Numbered from the stretch's first letter, positions 1-5,936 are shown. The stretch is 7,427 bases of DNA from Bacillota bacterium (GCA_023395515.1 JAEWZB010000093.1:1-7427); one strand, 5' to 3'. Numbers and translations: made by a program. Notes: a model not told the origin generated them from the sequence alone.

Positions 1-32
1 GTTCCATAGTCAATGATCATCTCTTTTCCCAT
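1..32 (-). CDS. possible N-terminal fragment of the next operon gene, cut by the window edge
   Basis: Five bases after the stop of the DUF364 gene an ATG (30-32) opens a frame with no stop to the window edge, reading MGKEMIIDYG. A second in-frame ATG lies at 18-20, preceded by the purine-rich GGGAAAAGAG, which could act as a weak SD. The close spacing and shared strand suggest that the operon continues beyond the window. Ten codons are too few to identify a product or to exclude chance. Confidence 0.3.
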   Translation of the reverse strand, partial: MGKEMIIDYG

Positions 33-37
33 ATTTT

Positions 38-781
38 CTATTTACTGCAAAAGCATAAGCGCGGATAGCCGTTTAGCTTAGCCATGGCAGCAGCCGTAGT
101 ACCATAAAAATAGACCGGCTTATCACCTAAAAGCTTTAATACATCCTTCCCCGTCCGGTTAGCTAATATAGTACCCGTCACCAAAAATATATCGGCCCAT
201 TCGGCCAGATAAAGCGTATCCCGGGCACCGTCTAATACCATCACCCCATAACGCTCCTGTCCTACATTTTTAGGGTTAAGGTCAGTTATCGCCACATTTT
301 CCGCGCCTAAAGCTTTAACACAGTTTTCTAAAATAGCTGGTTGATAGCCTACTATGCCGACTTTGCAAAGGCCGTGTTTATTTAAAATATAATGGCTGAT
401 TTCTTTAGCACAATCCTCCGGCTCATTATTTAGACAGTGTATGGTATTTTCTACTATACCAATTTTTTTAGCCAAAGCATTTAAGGTAGCTACTATTAAA
501 GCCTCATTTCCTATTCTATCTTCAGGTAAATCCAGTAATCCTTGAATAGTACCCGAGTATTCTATGGGATCAGCCGTAAAAGCTTGCCCTAATTCATTTA
601 GTAAATTAGCCTGTACTAATACCTCGGCTCCAGAAATAAGCGGAAAATCCTTACGATCAGGATTTCCGATAGATTCTTTAACTGATAACCCTTTAGTATT
701 AACGGTAATATTTTTATGAGCAAACTCCGGATTGGCAGTTAATAAATCTTGTAAGGCTTCTCTAGTTGTTAAATATTGCAT
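38..781 (-). CDS. DUF364/DUF4213-type protein, putative heavy-metal chelation fold
   Basis: The 247-residue protein has the usual length and layout of DUF364 (PF04016) proteins: an N-terminal part of about 90 residues expected to take the enolase-N-like (DUF4213) fold, then a Rossmann-like C-terminal domain. Visible in the latter are VGIVGYQP (141-148), ITDLNP (165-170), VLDGARDT (182-189), ADIFLVTGTILANRT (196-210) and YFYGTTAAA (224-232). This pattern of a glycine turn, an Asp-containing strand and a TGT loop is typical of the family. A published structure of a Desulfitobacterium member led to the proposal of metal chelation at the interdomain cleft; the biochemical role is not established. 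No signal peptide or membrane segment is present, so it should be cytoplasmic. The C-terminus ends in LCFCSK, whose two cysteines could be extra metal ligands (inference). The start has a strong SD (GGGGGGAGGG) just upstream. It is third in the operon, 33 bases after the unknown gene. Family assignment is fairly sure; function is not. Confidence 0.8.
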   Translation of the reverse strand: MQYLTTREALQDLLTANPEFAHKNITVNTKGLSVKESIGNPDRKDFPLISGAEVLVQANLLNELGQAFTADPIEYSGTIQGLLDLPEDRIGNEALIVATLNALAKKIGIVENTIHCLNNEPEDCAKEISHYILNKHGLCKVGIVGYQPAILENCVKALGAENVAITDLNPKNVGQERYGVMVLDGARDTLYLAEWADIFLVTGTILANRTGKDVLKLLGDKPVYFYGTTAAAMAKLNGYPRLCFCSK

Positions 782-814
782 AGGCCCTCCCCCCTAACTA
801 TAGCTCATCTCTTA

Positions 815-1882
815 TTAATAACCACATTCTACGGTTATATCGGCACCACTGGCAATATGGGTCAAAGTTTTTCTGCTGCCAATGGCAGCACTTTTTATTT
901 TATTTTTACTACCTATAATTTTACCTTCTAAAGCCAGATTTTTTAAGTAATTATTAAAATTTATATTATTAGAGCAAAACTTGGAAAATACATTAAACTT
1001 AAGCAATTCAAGTCCGGTACCTAAAGTTAAGTACTGAAAGCCCTCGGGTAAATAAGTAAACCAGGAATAGGTATTACTGCAAGGTTGATAATCCCATTTA
1101 AAATCACTACAGGAAATTCCCTCTAAGATAATTAATACTACTCTTTTTTGTTGGGCTAATAAATTCCTAACTAACTTGTTTATTTTACTAATACTATTAA
1201 CCGGGCGAGGTGCGCTTACGGGAATAACAGCATCTCGGGCATTTACCCGATGGATATTATTAATATCTGCGTCAGTAAGAGCAAAACCTCGACGGGCTAT
1301 AAGAAAATAATCTGGTAACTTTTCCTGGGGTTCTTCAGCCATGACCCGTAAACGATCCCGGGGAATAACCATTTGAATGGCATTATCCTTTTTCATCATT
1401 TTTAGATCTTTGGCGGTAGAATTATAGACTGAAGCATAGACTGAACCTGGCCAGTTAAAATTAACCCGTCCTTCTAAATAACTTAAATCAACTCGATCTT
1501 CCAAGACATAGGTTCCGCCCGTACCTACTATTATAGGGATATAATCAGTCTGATTAATAAATCGTTCTACTTCATAATATAGTTTTTCCAGATGTTTCTC
1601 CCACATTAAGACATTAGGCGGAGTATGTATGGCAGCATAATATGGATTAGCATAACTTAGAAACATAAAATTAGGATTATATGTTGCATCCATACGTAGT
1701 GCAGCCTCGGTAATCCAATCATAACTATTCAGATTCAAATCACCCGGATATGAGTTATCCTTAACAAAATCACAAATTGATTTAGTAACGTTTCCTAAAT
1801 TGGCTTTTCTAGGATTTAAAAAAATCTTGATTTTGTTATTATCCATGCCTTCACAGGCAGTACCCAACATTTGCATAGACAT
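815..1882 (-). CDS. unrecognised cytoplasmic protein of the WtpA-like/DUF364 operon
   Basis: I do not recognise this 355-residue product. It has no signal peptide or membrane segment. The first half has weak features of the alkaline-phosphatase/phosphoglycerate-mutase superfamily C-terminal core: a strand-like FMFLSYANPYYAAIH (72-86), IIVGTGGT (117-124) where that superfamily has a metal-binding DHG, VDLSYLEG (131-138), and LPDYFLIARRGF (189-200). A strand VVLIILEGIS (238-247), which resembles the N-terminal 'ilDG' strand of the same superfamily, comes afterwards instead of first, so any relation would be permuted and degenerate. The C-terminus carries a distinctive hydrophilic stretch, GSRKTLTHIASGADITVEC, with one His and one Cys. 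The ATG at 1880-1882 is chosen because AAAGGGGG lies 9 nt upstream. A TTG directly before it (1883-1885, spacing 6) and an ATG at 1874-1876 are alternatives. The gene follows the WtpA-like gene by about 25 bases and precedes DUF364 by 33, so cotranscription is very likely. Confidence 0.85.
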   Translation of the reverse strand: MSMQMLGTACEGMDNNKIKIFLNPRKANLGNVTKSICDFVKDNSYPGDLNLNSYDWITEAALRMDATYNPNFMFLSYANPYYAAIHTPPNVLMWEKHLEKLYYEVERFINQTDYIPIIVGTGGTYVLEDRVDLSYLEGRVNFNWPGSVYASVYNSTAKDLKMMKKDNAIQMVIPRDRLRVMAEEPQEKLPDYFLIARRGFALTDADINNIHRVNARDAVIPVSAPRPVNSISKINKLVRNLLAQQKRVVLIILEGISCSDFKWDYQPCSNTYSWFTYLPEGFQYLTLGTGLELLKFNVFSKFCSNNINFNNYLKNLALEGKIIGSKNKIKSAAIGSRKTLTHIASGADITVECGY

Positions 1883-1907
1883 CAAGCTACGCCCCCTTTC
1901 ATTAGGT

Positions 1908-2708
1908 TTATTTAATAAATATAGGTTTTAAATTGCAGATTTTTAGAAGTTCATGAACTGCTGAACTTTGTAAATAATCAGCAAATGCCATTATATGAAT
2001 ATCTGGACTTAAGACGCTATAAGCATAAGCTATGGGACAGCCAACTTTTTCATAGTATTCATTTTTAAAATTTCTAATTCCTACCCTAGCTTGAGCATAA
2101 TAAGCTTCATTTGGTTCAGATAAATTAATTTCCTTAGGCAATTTAATAAACTTTAAATTATTATTCTTAGCTACTGAATAATACTCAAAAATGTAATCAA
2201 CCTGGTGGAGAATTAATTGTTCTACCATTACTCCTGCATTAGTAAAGACTTGACGCTTTTCATTAGATAAAAAATTTGATAAAAGATCCTTTGGTCCATA
2301 AAATTTTTGGGCTAACTCCATAACCATCAAGGCTCTGTAACCGGCTGGGTCAAGATCAGGTGCAGTATGCCCAACCCTAGCTTCACCGCCAGTTATAAAT
2401 TGAAACCAATTTGATGCATCGATAGCTTCGGCATATATGGAGTTATCTGTAAAACATATTACCATTTCATTTCCTGCTAATAGGTAATACTTGTCAGTTA
2501 CACCTTCATTAACAAATTCTTCTAATAGGGAATAGTCAGCCACAGCTACTAAGTCTACCTTTTCTCCTTTATATATCCGGCGTATGCATTCTAAGGAACC
2601 GGTATATTCTATCTCGAAAGTGACTAGCTCCCGGTGGTGTTTATAAATAGGTATTAGTTTATCAAAAAAAGGTTTAAGACTTCCGGCACTAAGTATTTTT
2701 ATATTCAT
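1908..2708 (-). CDS. WtpA/ModA-like tungstate/molybdate-binding protein lacking a signal peptide
   Basis: The 266-residue product matches the mature part of WtpA-type periplasmic binding proteins for tungstate/molybdate along its full length. The oxoanion-contacting loops AGSL (8-11) and YTGS (35-38) are followed by VADYSLL (56-62), LAGNEMVICFTDNS (77-90), HTAPDLDPAGYRALMVMELA (114-133), FEYYSVA (174-180) and LPKEINL (190-196). D120 and E175 fall where WtpA proteins supply the two carboxylates of the octahedral metal coordination (family knowledge; positions matched from memory). Unlike the exported family members, the protein starts MNIKILSAGSL, directly at the first strand of the domain, with no signal peptide or lipobox. 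An in-frame TAG at 2721-2723 rules out a longer start. The ATG has a good SD (TAGGAGA). It should therefore act in the cytoplasm as a sensor, buffer or donor of molybdate/tungstate (inference). No permease or ATPase gene is visible beside it. It is first in the operon and lies downstream of a Moco-type riboswitch. Confidence 0.9.
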   Translation of the reverse strand: MNIKILSAGSLKPFFDKLIPIYKHHRELVTFEIEYTGSLECIRRIYKGEKVDLVAVADYSLLEEFVNEGVTDKYYLLAGNEMVICFTDNSIYAEAIDASNWFQFITGGEARVGHTAPDLDPAGYRALMVMELAQKFYGPKDLLSNFLSNEKRQVFTNAGVMVEQLILHQVDYIFEYYSVAKNNNLKFIKLPKEINLSEPNEAYYAQARVGIRNFKNEYYEKVGCPIAYAYSVLSPDIHIMAFADYLQSSAVHELLKICNLKPIFIK

Positions 2709-2721
2709 TTCCTTATTCTCC

Positions 2722-2788
2722 TATTAGAAAACGTGGCCTGCTGCTTGCATGCTTATGACCTTCAGGTTATATCCCGGTTTTTCTAATA
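2722..2788 (-). repeat. 10-bp inverted repeat in the leader, abutting the SD of the WtpA-like gene
   Basis: On the minus strand TATTAGAAAA (2788-2779) is perfectly complementary to TTTTCTAATA (2731-2722). They are separated by 47 nt, and the 3' arm runs directly into GGAGA of the SD. The loop is richer in G+C than its flanks and holds shorter self-complementary options (ACCT/AGGT, CCTG/CAGG, GGTC/GGCC). A helix here would place the SD at its base and could affect translation. I do not recognise it as a known riboswitch class. Confidence 0.5.
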
Positions 2789-2824
2789 CTATCAACATTA
2801 AAATTATTTATATTTCTGGGGTAT

Positions 2825-2853
2825 AAAAAAAGACACGAATACCGTGTCTTTTT
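2825..2853 (-). terminator. intrinsic terminator, probable riboswitch expression platform
   Basis: On the minus strand AAAAAGACACG (2853-2843 as read 5' to 3') pairs perfectly over 11 bp with CGTGTCTTTTT (2837-2827) across a 5-nt loop. The 3' arm ends in a run of seven T. It lies 26 nt after the aptamer and 117 nt before the WtpA-like start codon, as expected of an attenuator. It would also end transcripts coming from the CoA-transferase gene upstream. Because the stem is flanked by A and T runs, it could work in both directions. Confidence 0.9.
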
Positions 2854-2879
2854 CAAGCAAAATTTAATGCTCTCGCACA

Positions 2880-2978
2880 GTCTTCTTTCCAAATACGCGG
2901 GAGGCTAGATAATTTCTCATCTAACCCATCGGTTTATTAATCATGGAAATAAATCTTTAGATTAATAAACTCGAAGAC
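2880..2978 (-). ncRNA. Moco-type riboswitch aptamer (molybdenum or tungsten cofactor)
   Basis: The minus strand folds into a closed multi-branch element. Closing helix P1 is GTCTTC (2978-2973) with GAAGAC (2885-2880). An 11-bp perfect arm is GTTTATTAATC (2970-2960) with GATTAATAAAC (2942-2932). A 10-bp arm (2926-2917 with 2912-2903) is capped by a GAAA tetraloop. It is followed by GCCTCCCGCGTATTTGGAAA (2905-2886), which runs into the P1 3' strand. This closely resembles the E. coli moaA leader as I remember it: a GAAA-capped arm, then GCCUCCCGUAUCUGGAAAG, then P1. Moco RNAs are known in Gammaproteobacteria, Clostridia and Deltaproteobacteria upstream of Mo-cofactor and molybdate-transport genes. 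The second arm here is a single hairpin with a 17-nt loop and no obvious extra P3 stem, a trait linked to the proposed tungsten-cofactor subtype. The class is identified by eye, not with a covariance model. Confidence 0.75.
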
Positions 2979-3012
2979 AATATTAAATTTAATCCTAATT
3001 ATTCGCTATAAA

Positions 3013-3040
3013 GTTATAAAATCCTCTTTCTTTATTCTAA
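3013..3040 (-). promoter_or_regulatory. weak candidate promoter for the riboswitch-operon transcript
   Basis: On the minus strand TTAGAA (3040-3035) and TATAAC (3018-3013) are separated by 16 nt. They sit about 35 nt before the aptamer, just after the CoA-transferase stop. The -10 matches the consensus at five of six positions, the -35 at only three. A second AT-rich candidate, TATAGC, lies nearby. The region is AT-rich enough for chance matches, and readthrough from the CoA-transferase gene is an alternative source of the transcript. Confidence 0.3.
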
Positions 3041-3054
3041 TTGCTATGACTAGT

Positions 3055-4398
3055 TTACTCCAGCTTATTAGTTTTCCGCCAGATTTTTAATTCTTGGGCA
3101 GCTTTAACTAAATCATCCTGAAAATCCGGATGAGCTATAGATATTAATAATTCCGCTCTATGCCAGGTAGGTTTGGCAGCTAAGCGGACTGCACCATATT
3201 CGGTAACTATATAGTCTACCATTTGCCGGGGAATGGTAGTAATAGAAGCAGGTTCAAAGGTAGGCATGATTCTGGAATGTAAATTTCCTTCACTATCGGT
3301 AAAAGTTGAAGATAAACAAATAAAGCTCTTGCCTCCCTTAGACCACTGGGCTCCTAAAACAAAATCCCACATGCCTCCATTACCTGATATCTGGATATTA
3401 TTCATACTTTCGGCATTAACTTGGGAATAAAGATCTATTTGCACCGCATTACATATAGATACAAAGTTATCCAAGCGCGAAATAATGCGCGGATCATTCG
3501 TGTAATTTACCGGATGGGAAGCCAGACCAGGATTTTTATCCATAAAATCATACATACGCTGACTGCCAATAGCAAAGGTATAAGCTACTTTATGTTTATC
3601 TATACTTTTAACACTGCCATTCATGCGGCCTGATTCCATCATATCCACATAGGCATCAACAAACATTTCGGTATGACCACCCAGATTCTTTAGGTTGGAG
3701 GCAGCTATAGCTTTACCTACAGCATTAGGCATTCCTCCTATCCCTAGTTGGATACAAGAACCATCATGAATATATTCCATTAAATGTTTGGCAACTTCTA
3801 TATCTACCTCAGTCGGGTCAGCCCCAGGAATGTCAGGCAGCAATTGGTCATCAGGAGCTTCAACTATAAAATCCACCATAGAAATATGTACCGATTCCTC
3901 AGACCCACCTAGACATACCGGCATATTCTTATTAACTTCTACGATAACTACATCGGCCATTTCCATATTAGCCAAAGATTCTGAATTTTGTGGCCCTAAA
4001 TTAAAATAGCCTTTAGCGTCCATAGGAGCCACCTGATTAATAACCACATTCCGGTGCGGCGCAATACCCTCCCGGTAGTATTTAGGTGCTTGGTGATAAA
4101 GAATGGGAGAGTAATAGGCTAGTCCATAATTAGATTGTAAAATACGGGATATTTTACTGAACTGCCAATCTTGATAAGTAAAACTATCCCTGATTTTAGC
4201 TACTTCCGGAACTGGTGGCAAAGTAACTGCCGAATATACTTGTACATCCTTTAGTTCATCTTTACGTTTGGCTAAAGCAATATCACAGACCACCGGTTTG
4301 CCATTAAAAAAGCCATAATCTACGATATCTCCGCTTTTAACCGCCTTAACTGCCTCATCAGCACTAACTAATTTACGCTTATACTCACTAGCATACAT
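3055..4398 (-). CDS. butyryl-CoA:acetate CoA-transferase-type enzyme (Cat1/4-hydroxybutyrate CoA-transferase family)
   Basis: The 447-residue enzyme has the length and motifs of the single-chain acetyl-CoA hydrolase/transferase family. The N-terminal domain (about 1-190) precedes a C-terminal domain that opens with the glycine-rich loop QLGIGGMPNAVG (217-228). The catalytic glutamate is E244 in GGHTEMFVDAY, which forms the glutamyl-CoA thioester. The second glycine-rich motif GNGGMWDFVLGA (339-350) is followed by SKGGKSFICLSSTF (353-366). Such enzymes move CoA between a short-chain acyl-CoA and acetate in the cytoplasm, for example at the end of butyrate formation or in activation of butyrate by syntrophs. 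Substrate cannot be fixed from sequence by eye; 4-hydroxybutyryl-, propionyl- or succinyl-CoA are alternatives. The start has SD AGGGGGG 8 nt upstream and is preceded by a 10-codon ORF whose stop overlaps that SD. It has its own -10-like box, and the terminator at 2825-2853 would end its transcript, so it is probably monocistronic. Confidence 0.88.
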   Translation of the reverse strand: MYASEYKRKLVSADEAVKAVKSGDIVDYGFFNGKPVVCDIALAKRKDELKDVQVYSAVTLPPVPEVAKIRDSFTYQDWQFSKISRILQSNYGLAYYSPILYHQAPKYYREGIAPHRNVVINQVAPMDAKGYFNLGPQNSESLANMEMADVVIVEVNKNMPVCLGGSEESVHISMVDFIVEAPDDQLLPDIPGADPTEVDIEVAKHLMEYIHDGSCIQLGIGGMPNAVGKAIAASNLKNLGGHTEMFVDAYVDMMESGRMNGSVKSIDKHKVAYTFAIGSQRMYDFMDKNPGLASHPVNYTNDPRIISRLDNFVSICNAVQIDLYSQVNAESMNNIQISGNGGMWDFVLGAQWSKGGKSFICLSSTFTDSEGNLHSRIMPTFEPASITTIPRQMVDYIVTEYGAVRLAAKPTWHRAELLISIAHPDFQDDLVKAAQELKIWRKTNKLE

Positions 4399-4411
4399 CG
4401 AAATTTCCCCC

Positions 4412-4444
4412 CTATAATTTGCTCTTATTATTACAATTTGGCAT
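4412..4444 (-). CDS. possible 10-codon leader ORF before the CoA-transferase
   Basis: An ATG at 4442-4444 is preceded at about 5 nt by GGGGGAG, as strong an SD as that of the real genes around it. It encodes MPNCNNKSKL and stops at TAG (4412-4414). That stop overlaps the first base of the AGGGGGG that serves the CoA-transferase 16 nt further on. The arrangement would allow translational coupling or leader-peptide control. There is no run of one regulatory amino acid beyond three Asn, and no nearby attenuator hairpin, so it may be fortuitous. Confidence 0.35.
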   Translation of the reverse strand: MPNCNNKSKL

Positions 4445-4459
4445 GGTTCTCCCCCATTT

Positions 4460-4465
4460 ATTATA
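4460..4465 (-). promoter_or_regulatory. -10 box candidate for the CoA-transferase
   Basis: A perfect TATAAT on the minus strand lies about 60 nt before the CoA-transferase start and just upstream of the SD of the 10-codon ORF. At the proper 17-nt distance the -35 is only ATCAAA, a poor match, so the promoter is either activator-dependent or the -10 match is by chance. Confidence 0.45.
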
Positions 4466-4530
4466 GTACATAATAAGACAAATTTGATAGTTCTTTATGC
4501 AATTTTCTTAATGATTTGAATAATCTAAAT

Positions 4531-4552
4531 AAGGAAGCAACAACCTCCCCTT
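4531..4552 (-). terminator. weak hairpin after the secreted GH18 protein gene
   Basis: Just beyond the stop of the 413-codon gene the minus strand reads AAGGGGAG, GTTGTTG, CTTCCTT, which can form about 7 bp with one bulged G. Downstream is only the moderately T-rich ATTTAGATTATT. It may be a poor intrinsic terminator. No better one is seen in the 164-base gap. Confidence 0.25.
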
Positions 4553-4562
4553 TTTCGTCTCT

Positions 4563-5804
4563 TTATTTAATGTTGCTTTCTAAAATCGTCCACATGTCCT
4601 CAGTTATAAGTCCTAATCTCCAGATAGCTATGCCTTTAAGGTTATACCGCTTAGCTAAACCAATTTTAGTTTCCAGGCTGTCTGCTGTTTCTGAGGGTGT
4701 TGATATACCCAAACTTATTTTTTCCGCCGGAACTGTTTGCAGGGCCATAGTGATAGCTTCATTTACCTTATTATTAGGTTCAGGCTTAGTTCCATAATCA
4801 TAAGCCATTATGATTATGTTATCGCTATATTTACCTAAAGCAGTGTAATCATAACCTTTATAACTGCTGTTAGGGGCATGTAAACTTAAACTTAAAACTT
4901 TGCCTTCTTTATGTAATGCCTCGGCTAATAATTTTACAAACCCGGAAAAGCTATTTTGCACTTGATATAAAGCTTCACCTTGTTCAGACAGGCCTAAACC
5001 TTCAAAATCAAGGTTCACTCCCGAATAATGGCGGGATTCAGCTACAATCTGCTGTATGGCCGTATTAACATTACTGGGATTAGATAATAAGGAAGTGATG
5101 ATTCGGCCTTCATTAGTCATATGTATTACCATTTCGGTTCTCAGGTTATATTCCTTAGCGGCATCTAAGACCGTTTCCCATCCTTCCGGTCTTTGCCAGC
5201 CAGTTCTGCTGCGGGTTAATAACTCCCCATTTTCGTCCAGGCTAAACCAACCTAAAGCTAAATCACTTACAACTCCCGTATGTCCTTTAGCTGCTTCAGG
5301 ATAGGAGCTTTTAAACAGATTGGTCCAGCTACTAGTTTGAGTATCTCCTAAAGCATAATATCCCAGTACGTCCATAGCCCGGGGCGGAGTCTTTATAGTT
5401 ACGGTGCGGGTAGCATCTAGCCAGTTTACCTCACAATTAAAGGCCGTACTGAAAAAACGCAAAGGTATCATAGTTCTATCATTAATTATTTCCGGGGCTA
5501 CATCTAAAGAGACGGGACTTCCATTTATATAGGCAGTTGCACTCCCTACCTGCAGCAATAAGGATTGACTGCCATTAGATGCATTAATACTTCTGGTCTC
5601 ATTATTCCACTCCACTTTTACATTCATGGCTTCAGCAATAGCTCTAAAGGGAACTAAGGTCCTGTCCTTCACTATCACGGGAGCCATATCTGAACTAAGA
5701 ACATAACCGTCCAGTTCAATTCTCACCTCAGGTTCTGCTTGGGCAGAGGCAGGAAACATTACTAAGGCTAACATAAAAACTATTACCAAATAAATCTTGC
5801 GCAT
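4563..5804 (-). CDS. secreted protein: copper-amine-oxidase N-terminal-like domain plus GH18-type domain
   Basis: The 413-residue protein begins with a clear signal peptide: MRK, a hydrophobic core 4-18, and likely cleavage after AQA at 23. Residues about 30-138 form a copper amine oxidase N-terminal-like domain (PF07833) with two visible repeats: APVIVKDRTLVPFRAIAEAM (41-60) and APEIINDRTMIPLRFFSTAF (103-122), each followed by a V.W segment. Residues about 145-413 resemble a glycoside hydrolase family 18 barrel of the YaaH/SleL spore type. SGVNLDFEGL (261-270) corresponds to the catalytic DGxDxDxE strand and keeps D266 and the acid E268, but has S and N at the first two acidic positions. IIMAYDYG (331-338) and IAIWRLG (392-398) match the later Tyr and Trp strands. 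Known relatives bind or cut peptidoglycan or chitin-like glycans in cell wall or spore cortex. Activity here is uncertain given the altered motif. The start has SD TGGAGGT 9 nt upstream. It diverges from the phosphoesterase gene. Confidence 0.87.
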   Translation of the reverse strand: MRKIYLVIVFMLALVMFPASAQAEPEVRIELDGYVLSSDMAPVIVKDRTLVPFRAIAEAMNVKVEWNNETRSINASNGSQSLLLQVGSATAYINGSPVSLDVAPEIINDRTMIPLRFFSTAFNCEVNWLDATRTVTIKTPPRAMDVLGYYALGDTQTSSWTNLFKSSYPEAAKGHTGVVSDLALGWFSLDENGELLTRSRTGWQRPEGWETVLDAAKEYNLRTEMVIHMTNEGRIITSLLSNPSNVNTAIQQIVAESRHYSGVNLDFEGLGLSEQGEALYQVQNSFSGFVKLLAEALHKEGKVLSLSLHAPNSSYKGYDYTALGKYSDNIIIMAYDYGTKPEPNNKVNEAITMALQTVPAEKISLGISTPSETADSLETKIGLAKRYNLKGIAIWRLGLITEDMWTILESNIK

Positions 5805-5880
5805 TAAAATAATACCTCCAACTAATATTTACCTATTTTACGCTATAGGTTATAAAATTCTTTCTCCACATTTCACCAAT

Positions 5881-5903
5881 ATTCCTTTGCCGGGCAAATG
5901 GAA
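5881..5903. repeat. inverted repeat in the divergent intergenic region
   Basis: ATTCC-TTTGCC and GGCAAA-T-GGAAT are complementary around a central G, with one bulged T: 11 matching bases per arm. No T run follows on either strand, so a terminator is unlikely. A regulator binding site or a 5'-leader hairpin is possible. Confidence 0.45.
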
Positions 5904-5909
5904 TAAGAT

Positions 5910-5936
5910 ACTAGCAGTACTTGCAGTATTACTAGT
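5910..5936. promoter_or_regulatory. 27-bp imperfect palindrome, possible operator
   Basis: ACTAGCAGTACT and AGTATTACTAGT are complementary at 10 of 12 positions around a 3-base centre. The right half overlaps the likely -35 box of the phosphoesterase promoter, a typical position for a repressor site. No cognate regulator gene is in the window. Confidence 0.45.

Noticed and set aside
1908..2708. An ordinary secreted ModA/WtpA component of an ABC transporter
   Set aside because: No signal peptide or lipobox, an in-frame stop directly upstream, and no permease or ATPase gene beside it within the window.
2825..3054. A free-standing small RNA such as 6S RNA ending at the terminator
   Set aside because: The fold is a compact multi-branch junction with the GCCTCCCG..GGAAA core, not a long rod with a central bubble; a cis-acting Moco-type element before an operon fits better.
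3233..4009. Three plus-strand open frames of 65-73 codons inside the CoA-transferase gene
   Set aside because: They lie wholly antisense to a well-conserved enzyme, have no good SD, and their products look like no known protein; they are shadows of the real gene.
4516..5304. Two plus-strand open frames of 93 and 82 codons antisense to the secreted GH18 protein gene
   Set aside because: Antisense shadows: the minus-strand frame has a signal peptide, two domains and a proper SD.
5881..5903. The inverted repeat as a terminator of either divergent gene
   Set aside because: It lies upstream of both genes and no T run follows on either strand.
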